DNA from: CAVURS01 sp963834425
GTDB lineage: Bacteria > Actinomycetota > Actinomycetes > Actinomycetales > CAVURS01
DNA length: 64,000 bases
Assembly (NCBI GenBank): GCA_963834425.1
Contig: CAWIBR010000013.1
Span: 992,001-1,056,000, forward strand
Direction: 5' to 3'
Below are positions 1 to 8,281 of this stretch, piece by piece (positions within the stretch are counted from its first letter, which is position 1; each line of letters opens with the position of its first letter). A program made the translations under genes and the position numbers. The notes beneath the pieces were generated by a model. It was not told where the DNA came from. It worked only from the letters and a program-made list of their open reading frames with translations, and searched no databases.

Positions 1-196
1 CGCTGGCCAGCTCCTCGTCGTCGCCACCCGGGCCGCCGATCACGTCGGCGGTCAGGGCCACGGCGTACGGCGCGATCCGGGCCGGCGGTGCGACCTCGGT
101 CAGCACGATCTCCGGCCGGACGCGGGCGCGGTGCACCTGCTCGAGCGCGCGGACGAACTCCTCCGGCGCATCTCCTGGTGCCTGTCGCTGGGCCAC
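1..196 (-). CDS. DUF3000 family protein, N-terminal part (runs off the window)
   Basis: This is the first 65 residues of a protein read leftward from a GTG at 196. It begins VAQRQAPGDAPEEFVRAL and contains RPEIVLTEVAPPARIAPYAVAL followed by an acidic stretch, which I recognise as the start of the actinobacterial DUF3000 family. The function of that family is unknown. In many actinomycetes DUF3000 lies next to, and diverges from, hemE; here an EamA permease sits between the two. The start is chosen by the family N-terminus. Only a weak GAGG-like ribosome site precedes it. The C-terminus is outside the window. Confidence 0.75.
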   Translation of the reverse strand, partial: MAQRQAPGDAPEEFVRALEQVHRARVRPEIVLTEVAPPARIAPYAVALTADVIGGPGGDDEELAS

Positions 197-267
197 CTCG
201 GCAGGGTAGGCCGCTGCACTGACCGGCCGCGGTACGCCGCGCCGATCCCGGACCCTAGGGTTCCCTG

Positions 268-1095
268 ATGGCCGCGCTCCTCGCTCTCGCATCGAGCGCG
301 CTGTGGGGCAGCTCGGACTTCCTGGGCGGACTGCTGAGTCGCGGGCGTTCGGCGTACGCGGTGGTCGCCGGCTCGCAGTTCTTCGGGCTGATCACCATCG
401 TGATCGTCGCGCTCGTCACGGGGGACTGGCACGCCTCGGTCGGCTACCTGCCGTGGGCCGTCGCCGCCGGTCTGTCGGGTGGCGTCGGGCTGGTGTCCTA
501 CTACGCCGCCCTGGCGACCGGCACGATGGGCGTGGTCGCGCCGATCGCCTCGATGGGCGCCGTGGTGCCGGTGGTCCTGGGCATCATCGGCGGCGACCGG
601 CCGGACACGCTGCAGATCGTCGGGATCGTGCTGGCCCTGATCGGGGTCGCCGCCGCCAGTGGGCCGGAGCTTTCAGGCGGCGGCGGGCGGCGACCGGTCG
701 TCCTGGCCGCGGTGGCGGGCGCGGGGTTCGGCTTCGCGCTCTATGCGATCGGACGCGGTGCAGCCCACAACGACGTCATGACCCTCGTCGGGATGAGGGC
801 GTCGACGGTCTTCCTGTTCGCGATCGCCGCCCTGGTCCTGCGCACGTCGGGCGGAGTGAAGCCGCGCGACCTGGGTCCGTTGGCGCTGGTGGGCATCGGC
901 GACGTGGTCGCCAACCTGCTGTTCGCGATTGCGAGCACCAAGGGCCTGCTCAGCATCGTCGCGGCCCTGACGTCGTTCTATCCGGTGGTCACCGTGCTGC
1001 TCGCCCGGTGGGTGCTCGACGAGCGACTCCGGCGGATCCAGTGGGGTGGGGTCTGTCTGGCCCTCGCCGGGGTGGCCCTGCTCTCGGCCGGCTGA
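268..1095 (+). CDS. EamA/DMT-superfamily permease
   Basis: A 275-residue, very hydrophobic membrane protein with about ten predicted transmembrane segments arranged as two repeated halves, as in EamA (drug/metabolite transporter superfamily) proteins. The first segment, ALLALASSALWGSSDFLGG, has the typical SALWGSSDF opening. A second copy of the domain begins near residue 140 after a GGGGRRP linker. Members export metabolites, amino acids or drugs across the cytoplasmic membrane, and the substrate cannot be read from sequence. The ATG at 268 starts directly at the first membrane segment. The gene stands alone between DUF3000 (divergent) and hemE. Confidence 0.85.
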   Translation: MAALLALASSALWGSSDFLGGLLSRGRSAYAVVAGSQFFGLITIVIVALVTGDWHASVGYLPWAVAAGLSGGVGLVSYYAALATGTMGVVAPIASMGAVVPVVLGIIGGDRPDTLQIVGIVLALIGVAAASGPELSGGGGRRPVVLAAVAGAGFGFALYAIGRGAAHNDVMTLVGMRASTVFLFAIAALVLRTSGGVKPRDLGPLALVGIGDVVANLLFAIASTKGLLSIVAALTSFYPVVTVLLARWVLDERLRRIQWGGVCLALAGVALLSAG

Positions 1096-1193
1096 GGTCG
1101 TGCCGCCGGTCGGGTCCGGCCGTGACACGATCCCGGGGTGCCTGATGTCGCGACCGCTGTGCCCGACCCGCTGCCCGACGGGTTGCCCGACGG

Positions 1194-2231
1194 TTGCCTG
1201 ACCGCTTGTCGGACAGCCCGTTGCTGCGGGCCTGCCGGCGCGAGCCGGTGCCGCACACGCCGGTCTGGTTCATGCGTCAGGCTGGTCGCTCGCTACCGGA
1301 GTACCGCGCCCTCCGCGCCGATGTCGCGATGCTCGACGCCTGCACCCGGCCCGATCTGGTCACCGAGATCACGTTGCAGCCGGTGCGCCGCTACGGCGTC
1401 GATGCCGCGATCCTCTTCAGCGACATCGTGGTGCCGCTCAAAGCGATCGGCGTAGATCTCGACATCGTGCCTGGCGTCGGACCCGTTGTGGCCCAACCGT
1501 TTCGGACCGCCGCCGACCTCGACCGGCTACCCGAGCTGACGCCGGAGCACGTCCCCTACATCACCCAGGCCGTGCGCCAGCTGGTGGCCGACCTCGGGCC
1601 CACGCCGTTGATCGGTTTCGCCGGCGCGCCGTTCACGCTCGCGTCGTACCTGATCGAAGGTGGGCCATCGCGCGGCCACGAGCACACCAAGGCGTTGATG
1701 TACGGCGACCCCGGGCTGTGGCGCGAGCTGCTGGCCCGGCTGGCCGCGATCGCCGGGGCGTTCCTCCGGGTCCAGGTGGAGGCAGGGGCGAGCGTGGTGC
1801 AGCTGTTCGACTCGTGGGTGGGCGCGCTGCCGCTGCGGGACTACGTCGAGCAGGTGCAGCCGCACTCGGCCGCGGCGCTCGGGGCGGTCGCCGACCTGGG
1901 GGTGCCGCGGATCCATTTCGGGGTGGGCACCGGCGAGCTGCTGGGAGCGATGGGCGAAGCGGGCGCCGAGGTGGTCGGCGTGGACTTCCGGCTGACCCTG
2001 GCCGAGGGGTCGCGCCGGGCCGGGCCGGAGCGGGCGGTGCAGGGCAACCTCGACCCGGCCGTGCTGTTCGCACCGTGGCCGGCCGTCGAACGGCGCGTCC
2101 TGGAGGTGCTCGAGGACGCTCAGGACGTGCCCGGGCACATCTTCAACCTGGGTCACGGCGTGCCGGCCTCGGCCGACCCGGATGTGCTCGCCCGCATCGT
2201 CGACCTGGTCCACGAGCAGACCTCCGTTTGA
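1194..2231 (+). CDS. hemE: Uroporphyrinogen decarboxylase
   Basis: A 345-residue HemE, the usual length. It decarboxylates the four acetate side chains of uroporphyrinogen III to give coproporphyrinogen III in the cytosol. The N-terminal signature PVWFMRQAGRSLPEYR (about residues 23–38) carries the substrate-binding arginines. IGFAGAPFTLASYLIEGG and the C-terminal FNLGHGVPASADPDVL are also typical. The start is unusual: a stop lies in frame at 1143 and no ATG or GTG follows before the conserved region, so a TTG at 1194 (MPDRLSDSPLLRA) or 1206 must be used. The region before it is a run of TGCCCGAC-like repeats. Together with cgoX and chdC nearby it supplies a coproporphyrin-dependent heme pathway. 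Confidence 0.95.
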   Translation: MPDRLSDSPLLRACRREPVPHTPVWFMRQAGRSLPEYRALRADVAMLDACTRPDLVTEITLQPVRRYGVDAAILFSDIVVPLKAIGVDLDIVPGVGPVVAQPFRTAADLDRLPELTPEHVPYITQAVRQLVADLGPTPLIGFAGAPFTLASYLIEGGPSRGHEHTKALMYGDPGLWRELLARLAAIAGAFLRVQVEAGASVVQLFDSWVGALPLRDYVEQVQPHSAAALGAVADLGVPRIHFGVGTGELLGAMGEAGAEVVGVDFRLTLAEGSRRAGPERAVQGNLDPAVLFAPWPAVERRVLEVLEDAQDVPGHIFNLGHGVPASADPDVLARIVDLVHEQTSV

Positions 2232-2264
2232 CTCGCCGTACCCCTGACCGCCGCCCGCGCTTTC

Positions 2265-2345
2265 TGGCACGGTGCGTCCCCGTGCCAAAACGTGGCTGGC
2301 ACGGTGCGTCCCCGTGCCAGACCTATTGGCACAGGCGTCCGTGCC
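2265..2345. repeat. Triple tandem palindromic repeat between convergent genes
   Basis: Two identical 23-bp palindromic units (2265–2287 and 2297–2319; arms TGGCACGG and CCGTGCCA around TGCGTCC) are followed by a shortened, diverged third copy at 2327–2345. Spacing is 32 and 30 bases. They lie between the ends of hemE and the DUF4349 gene, so they could act as a bidirectional transcription terminator. Their tandem, near-identical form is more repeat-like than usual. Confidence 0.7.
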
Positions 2346-2354
2346 TCGGAGGGG

Positions 2355-3461
2355 TCAGGGCTCGGGGATCGGGGTGGTGGCTGGGGGGAGGGCGGGGCGT
2401 CGGCGGCGCCAGAGGAGCAGGGCCGGTACGCCGATGAGGGCCAGCAGCGCCGCGAAGGGGAGCACTGCGCCGAGCACCGTCAGCGCCACGACGAGCGCAC
2501 CGGTGAACGCCGTCCAGCCGCGGTCCAGGCCGCCGAGGAACCCGGTGTGGGTCGTGGCGGGCTTCGTGGCCGGCGCGCCGTGCGGGCTCAGGGAAACGGT
2601 CACCGTGGCCAGGTCGACGGCGTCGTCCAGGCCCTTGAGCTGGGCCTCGAGCGACTCCAGCGTGCTCTCCCGGCTGGACAGCTCACCCTCGATCAGGACG
2701 ATGTCCGAGATCTTCGTGGCCCGGGCGAGCAGGGCCCGGATCCGCGCGACGCTGGCCTTCTGACTGGCCAGCCGGCTCGCGACGTCGATGCTCTGCTGGG
2801 TCACGTCCTGGCTGGTGGCGCTGCGCGAGCGTACGGTGCCCAGGGCCGCGACCTGGTCCGTGACCGAGCCGGCCTTGGCGGCGGGGACCCGCAGCGTCAA
2901 GGTCGAGCGGGCCGTCTGGCCCGGGCCGCCGTCGGTCTCCTCGTCGCCGACGTAGCCACCGGCAGCTGCGGCCAGGGTCCGGACCCGCGCGGCGCTCTGG
3001 AGCACGTTCGCCACGGTCAGGCTCACGGCCGTGTCCAGGATGAGTCGCCGCTGCTGGAGCAGGTCAGCGGCCGGCGTGGCGGGAGGCGAGTCGTCGGCCC
3101 GGCCAGTGACCGAGGTGGCTGAGCCGGCCGAAGCGGCAGCATCGATCGGGCCCGCGGCCGACCCACCCGCTGCGGCCTGCGGCTTCGGCGCGCCCGCCGG
3201 GTCGGCGTTGGCTGCGCCGGACTGGGCCGAGCCGCCGGAGGAGTTGCTGGCCGATCCGGCTCCGGAGCCGCAGGCCGCAGCGCCGAACAGCACGGTCAGG
3301 GCCAATGCGGCCGAGCCGACGGCCACGAATCCGCGGGGGCGCCCACCGGCGCTCGCGCGTCCCGGGCCCGGGAGGTCGGCGCGGTCAGGCTGTCGGCTGT
3401 GGAGGTCAGCGCTGTGGAGGTCAGCGCTGTGGAGGTCAGCGCTGTGGAGGTCGAGCTGCAT
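2355..3461 (-). CDS. DUF4349 domain lipoprotein
   Basis: A protein of about 368 residues with a lipoprotein signal ending in the lipobox FGAAAC, a low-complexity Gly/Ser/Ala linker, a DUF4349 domain and a C-terminal membrane segment followed by RRRR. The DUF4349 domain runs from RRLILDTAVSLTV through LRVPAAKAGSVTDQV to a Leu/Glu-rich coiled coil (ISDIVLIEGELSSRESTLESLEAQL). It is therefore probably anchored at the cell surface. The family function is unknown. The start is uncertain: the ATG at 3461 gives a 50-residue lead encoded partly by a 15-bp tandem repeat (pentapeptide ADLHS), while shorter starts would lose the basic part of the signal. It diverges from cgoX. Confidence 0.75.
   Translation of the reverse strand: MQLDLHSADLHSADLHSADLHSRQPDRADLPGPGRASAGGRPRGFVAVGSAALALTVLFGAAACGSGAGSASNSSGGSAQSGAANADPAGAPKPQAAAGGSAAGPIDAAASAGSATSVTGRADDSPPATPAADLLQQRRLILDTAVSLTVANVLQSAARVRTLAAAAGGYVGDEETDGGPGQTARSTLTLRVPAAKAGSVTDQVAALGTVRSRSATSQDVTQQSIDVASRLASQKASVARIRALLARATKISDIVLIEGELSSRESTLESLEAQLKGLDDAVDLATVTVSLSPHGAPATKPATTHTGFLGGLDRGWTAFTGALVVALTVLGAVLPFAALLALIGVPALLLWRRRRPALPPATTPIPEP
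3396..3452. repeat. 15-bp tandem repeat, about 3.8 copies
   Basis: The unit GCTGTGGAGGTCAGC occurs at 3396, 3411 and 3426, with a partial copy at 3441. If the DUF4349 gene starts at 3461, the repeat encodes repeated ADLHS at its N-terminus. If that gene starts later, the repeat is part of the divergent promoter region shared with cgoX. Confidence 0.85.
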
Positions 3462-3590
3462 GTCGGGCCGCCTTCGCTCGGAGGATGTCGGCGGTGCGAC
3501 GCATCTCAGGTGCCGATCGGTTCCCTCCGCCTGCCCGAACCTCCCCACCGGCCAGGTCCGGGGCGCCGGCCGGTCTGCGAACCTGGTCCC

Positions 3591-5045
3591 GTGCCGACCA
3601 CCACCCGACCGACCGTCGTGGTCGTGGGCGCGGGGATCTCGGGCCTGGCGGCGGCTTGGGAGCTGGTCAGCCGAAGGCCCGACCTCCACGTCGTGGTTCT
3701 CGACGGCTCGGCGCAGGCCGGCGGCAAGCTGGCCCTGGTCGAGGTCGGCGGGCTGACGGTGGATGCCGGAGCCGAGGCCCTGCTGGCTCGTCGCCCCGAA
3801 GCCGTGGACCTGGCCCGCGAGGTGGGCCTCGGCGATGACCTGGTCACGCCCCGCACCACGTCGGCCGGCGTCTGGTCGCGCGGCCAGATCTCGCCGCTGC
3901 CAGCCGGCTCACTGATGGGCATCCCGACGACGAGCGCCGCAGCCATCGGAGTCCTCACACCCGACGAAGCCGCTGCGATCGACGAGGAGCCGGCCCACCA
4001 CGCGACCGTGCTGGAGACCGACACCGATGTCGCGTCGTACGTCGCAGGGCGGGTCGGTGCGCCGGTCGTGGACCGGCTCGTTGAGCCGCTGCTCGGCGGG
4101 GTGTACGCCGGGCACGCAAGCCAATTGTCTTTGCAGGCAACGGTTCCCGCGCTTTGGGAGGCGGCCCGCAGCGGGGAGAGCGTCGTCGCGACCGCCCGCA
4201 CAATCGCCGCTCGGGCGCAGTCGGCCGGCCCCCCGTCTCCGGTCTTCGCCGGCCTCGTCGGCGGTGTGGGTCGGCTGCCCGCGGCCGTGGCGCAGGCCAT
4301 CGTCGACCGCGGCGGCGAGGTGCGCACGAGGGTCACCGTGCGCGAGCTGCGCCGCGCGCCGGAGACCGAAGGCTGGCAGGTGGTGATCGGCTCGCGCGCG
4401 GACGAACAGGTGCTCGCCGCCGACGCGGTCGTCATCGCCGTGCCGGCCCGGCCGGCCGGGCGTCTGCTGGCCACCGTTGCTCCCGGTGCGGCCGGCCGGC
4501 TCGGCTCGGTGGAGGCGGCGAGCATGGCGCTCGTCACGGCCGTCCTGCCGGGGGGTGCGGGACTGGTCGGCGAGCGGTCGTCGGGCTTCCTGGTGCCGCC
4601 CGTGGACGGCCGCACGATCAAGGCAGTGACCTACTCCAGCGCCAAGTGGGGCTGGCTGGGCGAGCGGGCCGGCGCCGACCTCGTGGTCCGGCTCTCGATC
4701 GGGCGCCAGGGCGAGGAGGCGGTGCTGCAGCGGCCCGACGACGAGCTGGCCGACCTGGCGCTGGCCGAGCTGGCGCTGGCCCTCGGCGTGCCCGTGCCCC
4801 ACCCCCGGGACACGAAGGTCGTCCGCTGGGGCGGCGGGCTGCCGCAGTACGCCGTCGGCCACGTCGACCTGGTGGCGTCCGTCCGAACGGCGGTGGCCGC
4901 CGTGCCCCGCCTGGCCATCTGCGGCGCCTACCTGGACGGCGTCGGCGTGCCGGCCTGCATCGCCTCCGGCCGGCGGGCCGCGGCCGAGCTGCTGGCCGAC
5001 CTGCCGCTTCCCGGCGCTGACGCCGGGCGGACAATGGCCCGATGA
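3591..5045 (+). CDS. cgoX: Coproporphyrinogen III oxidase (HemY/HemG-type, FAD)
   Basis: A 484-residue flavoprotein of the protoporphyrinogen-oxidase family. The FAD-binding signature VVVVGAGISGLAAAWELV begins near residue 8, followed by GGKLALVEVGGLTVDAGAEALL. The C-terminal FAD motif is LAICGAYLDGVGVPACIASGRRAA. In actinobacteria that also carry ChdC, as here, the enzyme oxidises coproporphyrinogen III to coproporphyrin III. GTG at 3591 (MPTTTRPTVVVVGAG) is chosen because it sits seven residues before the dinucleotide fold; the frame stays open upstream but is not protein-like. The stop overlaps the start of chdC by 4 bp (ATGA), showing translational coupling. Confidence 0.92.
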   Translation: MPTTTRPTVVVVGAGISGLAAAWELVSRRPDLHVVVLDGSAQAGGKLALVEVGGLTVDAGAEALLARRPEAVDLAREVGLGDDLVTPRTTSAGVWSRGQISPLPAGSLMGIPTTSAAAIGVLTPDEAAAIDEEPAHHATVLETDTDVASYVAGRVGAPVVDRLVEPLLGGVYAGHASQLSLQATVPALWEAARSGESVVATARTIAARAQSAGPPSPVFAGLVGGVGRLPAAVAQAIVDRGGEVRTRVTVRELRRAPETEGWQVVIGSRADEQVLAADAVVIAVPARPAGRLLATVAPGAAGRLGSVEAASMALVTAVLPGGAGLVGERSSGFLVPPVDGRTIKAVTYSSAKWGWLGERAGADLVVRLSIGRQGEEAVLQRPDDELADLALAELALALGVPVPHPRDTKVVRWGGGLPQYAVGHVDLVASVRTAVAAVPRLAICGAYLDGVGVPACIASGRRAAAELLADLPLPGADAGRTMAR

Positions 5046-5776
5046 GCGAGCCCAGCACTGCCCCTGAGACCGCGACCGACGCTGCCGACAAGGCGCCCAG
5101 CGCCCGGGAGATCAACGACACGATCCGGTACACCATGTGGTCGGTCTTCGCGGTGAAGGACCACCTGGGCGAGGGTCACTCGGCCCAGGCCAAGCAGGTC
5201 GAGAAGGTGCTGGATGAGCTGGCGCCCAAGGGTTTGACCGTGCGCGGCTGGTACGACGTCGGGGGCTTGCGGGCCGATGCCGACGTGATGGTCTGGTGGC
5301 ATGCCCCGGACATCGAGACGGTCCAGCTGGCCTACCGAGCCCTGCGGCGTACGTCGTTCGGCCGGGCACTGACCCCCGTCTGGTCGGTCGCCGCGGTGCA
5401 CCGGCCCGCGGAGTTCAACAAGAGCCACGTGCCGGCCTTCATGTCGGGGGAGGCGCCCAAGCAGTACGTCTGCGTCTACCCGTTCGTGCGGTCCTACGAG
5501 TGGTACCTGCTGCCGGATGCGGAGCGCCGCCGGATGCTCGCCGAGCACGGCATCGCCGCCCGGGCGTTCCCGGATGTGCGGGCCAACACGGTCTCGTCGT
5601 TCGCCCTCGGCGACTACGAGTGGATCCTGGCCTTCGAGGCCGATGAGCTGCACCGGATCGTGGACCTGATGCGCGAGCTCCGGGCCACCGACGCCCGACT
5701 GCACGTGCGCGAGGAGCTGCCGTTCTACACCGGCCGGCGGATGGCCCTGACCGAGCTCATCGCGGACCTGCCGTAG
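5042..5776 (+). CDS. chdC: Coproheme decarboxylase (HemQ)
   Basis: A 244-residue member of the chlorite-dismutase-like HemQ family, which converts iron-coproporphyrin III to protoheme with hydrogen peroxide as the last step of the coproporphyrin pathway. The family hallmark YPFVRSYEWYLLPDAERRRMLAEHG is present near residues 143–167, followed by RANTVSSFALGDYEWILAFE. The ATG overlaps the cgoX stop (ATGA). Ferrochelatase is not in the window, so the pathway is split on the chromosome. A perfect hairpin follows the stop. Confidence 0.95.
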   Translation: MSEPSTAPETATDAADKAPSAREINDTIRYTMWSVFAVKDHLGEGHSAQAKQVEKVLDELAPKGLTVRGWYDVGGLRADADVMVWWHAPDIETVQLAYRALRRTSFGRALTPVWSVAAVHRPAEFNKSHVPAFMSGEAPKQYVCVYPFVRSYEWYLLPDAERRRMLAEHGIAARAFPDVRANTVSSFALGDYEWILAFEADELHRIVDLMRELRATDARLHVREELPFYTGRRMALTELIADLP

Positions 5777-5790
5777 GGCTCCGGACAGTT

Positions 5791-5830
5791 GTCAGCGCCA
5801 GGACCCAACATCTGCGGTCCTGGCGCTGAC
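5791..5830. terminator. Perfect 15-bp hairpin, bidirectional terminator
   Basis: GTCAGCGCCAGGACC at 5791–5805 is the exact reverse complement of 5816–5830, with a 10-base loop. It lies between the convergent chdC and msrB genes. There is no clear U-run, which is common for actinobacterial terminators. Confidence 0.88.
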
Positions 5831-5843
5831 CGGTGGAGCGGGG

Positions 5844-6272
5844 TCAGGCGGTGGTGCTGTCCGGCTCGAGGCGCAGGCTGATCGAGTTGATGCAGAAGCG
5901 CTGGTCGGTCGGGGTGTCGTAGCCCTCGCCCTCGAAGACGTGCCCGAGGTGCGAGCCGCAGTTGGCGCACCGGACCTCGACCCGCTTCATGCCCATCGAG
6001 ACGTCCTCGATGTACTCCACGGTGTCGCCGGCCAGGGGGGCGTAGAACGACGGCCAGCCGCAGTGCGACTCGAACTTGGTGTCGCTGCGGAACAGCTCGC
6101 TGCCACAGGCGCGGCAGGAGTAGACGCCCTGGGTCTTGGTGTCGGTGTACTCGCCAGTGAAGGCTCGCTCGGTGCCGGCCTCGCGCAAGACCCGGTACTC
6201 CGCGGGGTTGAGCTGCTCGCGCCAGTCGTCCTCAGTGCGCTGGACGGCGTACGAACGGTCGGTGGGCTGCAT
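5844..6272 (-). CDS. msrB: Peptide-methionine (R)-S-oxide reductase
   Basis: A 142-residue MsrB that repairs methionine-R-sulfoxide in oxidised proteins. Two zinc-binding CxxC pairs are visible (CRACG and CANCG), together with HCGWPSF, and the catalytic cysteine lies in QRFCINSISLRLEP. The ATG at 6272 (MQPTDRSYAVQ) is preceded by AAAGGAGAACC, a strong ribosome site, so the longer upstream reading is rejected. It is a single-gene unit, convergent with chdC. Confidence 0.95.
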   Translation of the reverse strand: MQPTDRSYAVQRTEDDWREQLNPAEYRVLREAGTERAFTGEYTDTKTQGVYSCRACGSELFRSDTKFESHCGWPSFYAPLAGDTVEYIEDVSMGMKRVEVRCANCGSHLGHVFEGEGYDTPTDQRFCINSISLRLEPDSTTA

Positions 6273-6424
6273 GGTTCTCCTTTTGAGGCGCCACATGAAT
6301 GTGCTCCCTGATTGTTTCGAGGGGGACACCGTGGTCAACCACGCAGCCCCGGCCCGCGTTCCCCGGCGGCGTCCGGGTCACCTTTCCATCCGCTGACGGC
6401 CCTGAGGCCAGGCGGGGCGATCGA

Positions 6425-6913
6425 TCAGCCGAGGAACGTGGTGCCCCCGTAGACGTGCAGCACGGGTACGCCGAGCTGCTCGCGGGCCCGGCTGGCCCAG
6501 TCCCGGTGAAAGGTGTCCTCGACCGCGTGCGGGCGGGTCACGACGACCACCTCACGAGCGCCGTACGCCGTCACTGCGGTCGCCAGGGCCGGCAGGGGGT
6601 CGTCCTGGGTGACCTCGCCGACGGCTTCGACGCCGTCGGCCTTCAGGGCCGCGACCGTGGCCTCGAGAGCCTGAGCAGCGGTGGCCCGGGCCTGATCGGC
6701 GCCGTGGGGCTCGCGGCCGCGGACGGCGTCGAGGGCCTCGCGGAGCTCGCCGAGGCTGACGTGGTCAACGATGTCAGCGAGCAGGTTGCGGTCGGTGTCC
6801 GCCGGCACGAGCACGCGGTAGGACAGCCGCTCGGGGGCATGCAGGTCGGTGATGCGCTTCGCGTCGTTGGCGTCGATGGCCTGCTCGGTCAGCAGCACGA
6901 TGGTGTCGGTCAC
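6425..6913 (-). CDS. Universal-stress-protein-like hypothetical protein
   Basis: A 162-residue protein starting VTDTIVLLTEQAIDANDAKRI at a GTG. It has the alternating alpha/beta pattern of the Usp/HUP fold: YRVLVPADTDRNLLADIVDHVSLGELREAL, then TQDDPLPALATAVTAYGAREVVVVTRPHAVEDTFHRDWASRAREQLGVPVLHVYGG. I recognise it as a conserved actinobacterial protein of unknown exact role, probably a cytosolic stress protein. No Shine–Dalgarno is visible before the GTG at 6913, so the message may be leaderless. The much longer frame running upstream to 7375 is an artefact overlapping the peptidase gene. Confidence 0.75.
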   Translation of the reverse strand: MTDTIVLLTEQAIDANDAKRITDLHAPERLSYRVLVPADTDRNLLADIVDHVSLGELREALDAVRGREPHGADQARATAAQALEATVAALKADGVEAVGEVTQDDPLPALATAVTAYGAREVVVVTRPHAVEDTFHRDWASRAREQLGVPVLHVYGGTTFLG

Positions 6914-6978
6914 CGGGCAAGTATCCCTGCCGGTCCGGCCCGGGCCGGACCGGACTGGCACCCGGTCGAGAAACCGGC

Positions 6979-8160
6979 CTAGAACGCCGCCGTGCCGTTG
7001 GGCGTGCCGAGACCGGTCGGGCCGTCCCACCCGGCCCGCGCGTGGCACCACTGGGTCGGGCTGCAGGTGCCGTTGCTGCCGCTGGTGACGTCGAAAAGCG
7101 ACGAGGCGTGGGCATAGAGCGCGGCCGGGTAGCCCGTCGTGCGGCCGGAGAGGGCGAAGACCGACGCCACGATCGGGGACGATGCGCTCGTCCCGCCGAA
7201 GACGAGCCAGCCGGACAGGCCCTGGTACTTGGTCGAGTCGTAGACGGCGACCCCGGTGTTGGGGTCGGCCACGGCCGACACATCGGCCATCGCCCGCTTG
7301 GCGCACCCCGTGCCCGTTGCGGCGGGTGCCACCGCCGGGTTGAGGGTGGAGCAGCCGGAACCGGCGCCGCTCCACGCGGTTTCGGTCCAGCCGCGCCCGC
7401 CTGTCGATGCTCGTAGGGATGTGCCGCCAACGGCGATGACGTGGGCAGACGAAGCCGGGTAGGACGCCCCCTGGAATCCCGCGTCACCGGTCGAGGCGGT
7501 CACGGCGATGCCTGGATGGTTGAAGTACTTCGCGAACTTGGTGTCGCGAGCATCCGCGCCGCCGTAGCTGTTCGAGATCGCGACGACTCCGCTGGTCTTG
7601 GCCGCCTGGTTCACTCCGGTGCCGAGGTTGGCCGTCGATGCCGTCTTGGCCTCCACCAAGAGGATGTGGCAGCTCGGGCAGGTCGCCGAGACCATGTCCA
7701 GGTCGAGGCTGATCTCCTGGGCCCAACTGGCGTTCTTGGCCGGCAGTGCAGTTGTGCTGCCGGTCTGGCTGACCTTCCGGAAGCAGCCGTTGGCCGTGGT
7801 GCAGGCGGGCAAGCCGAACTGCTGGCGATAGACCGCGAGGTCGGCCTCCGCGGTTGGGTCGTTGTAGGCATCGACAATCGCCACGGTCCGACCGCTGCCG
7901 GAGAGCCCGCTCAGGTGGTACGCCGACTGGATCGAGCTCGGTCCGTAGCCCTCCGGCGTGACGTCCGGTCGCTCGGCCTGGGCCCGGGTCATGGATCGAT
8001 CGGTGCGCACGAGGGCGAAGCAGGACATGAATCCTGCCTTGGCGGGGGCGCAGGAGTGGGCGATCTGTACGCCGGCCTGAGTCGCGCCGGACGCCAGATC
8101 CGGGATGAGCAGGATCGAGGCCACGACGGCCGTCCCGGCGAGCGCGCGAAAGCTCCGCAT
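6979..8160 (-). CDS. Secreted sedolisin-like (S53) serine peptidase without a large propeptide
   Basis: A 393-residue exported peptidase. A signal peptide (MRSFRALAGTAVVASILLIP, cleavage near residue 25) precedes the catalytic domain. The sedolisin catalytic residues fit Glu149 and Asp153 in WAQEISLDLD, oxyanion Asp226 in STGDAGF and Ser325 in GGTSASSPI. FDVTSGSNG and GLGTPNG near the C-terminus fit the S53 calcium site. Ordinary S53 peptidases carry a prodomain of about 150–200 residues; here only about 50 residues separate the signal from the fold, so maturation may differ. AAGGA before ATG 8160 supports the start. The gene diverges from the DNA ligase. Confidence 0.85.
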   Translation of the reverse strand: MRSFRALAGTAVVASILLIPDLASGATQAGVQIAHSCAPAKAGFMSCFALVRTDRSMTRAQAERPDVTPEGYGPSSIQSAYHLSGLSGSGRTVAIVDAYNDPTAEADLAVYRQQFGLPACTTANGCFRKVSQTGSTTALPAKNASWAQEISLDLDMVSATCPSCHILLVEAKTASTANLGTGVNQAAKTSGVVAISNSYGGADARDTKFAKYFNHPGIAVTASTGDAGFQGASYPASSAHVIAVGGTSLRASTGGRGWTETAWSGAGSGCSTLNPAVAPAATGTGCAKRAMADVSAVADPNTGVAVYDSTKYQGLSGWLVFGGTSASSPIVASVFALSGRTTGYPAALYAHASSLFDVTSGSNGTCSPTQWCHARAGWDGPTGLGTPNGTAAF

Positions 8161-8281
8161 GAGGTGTTCCTTCGTCAGGGGAGGATGCCGACGACGGCGA
8201 TGGCGCACGTCGACGCGGTCAGCCAAACACCCACGAGCCAGGCCAGGCAACAGTCTCGCCAAACGGAGGGGACGGACCGGC

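Noticed and set aside
3396..3452. CRISPR-like repeat
   Set aside because: The 15-bp units are directly adjacent without spacers and probably encode a pentapeptide; no cas gene is present.
6914..7375. N-terminal extension of the Usp-like gene
   Set aside because: The upstream reading is antisense-like low-complexity sequence overlapping the peptidase gene in another frame; the family starts at VTDTIVLL.
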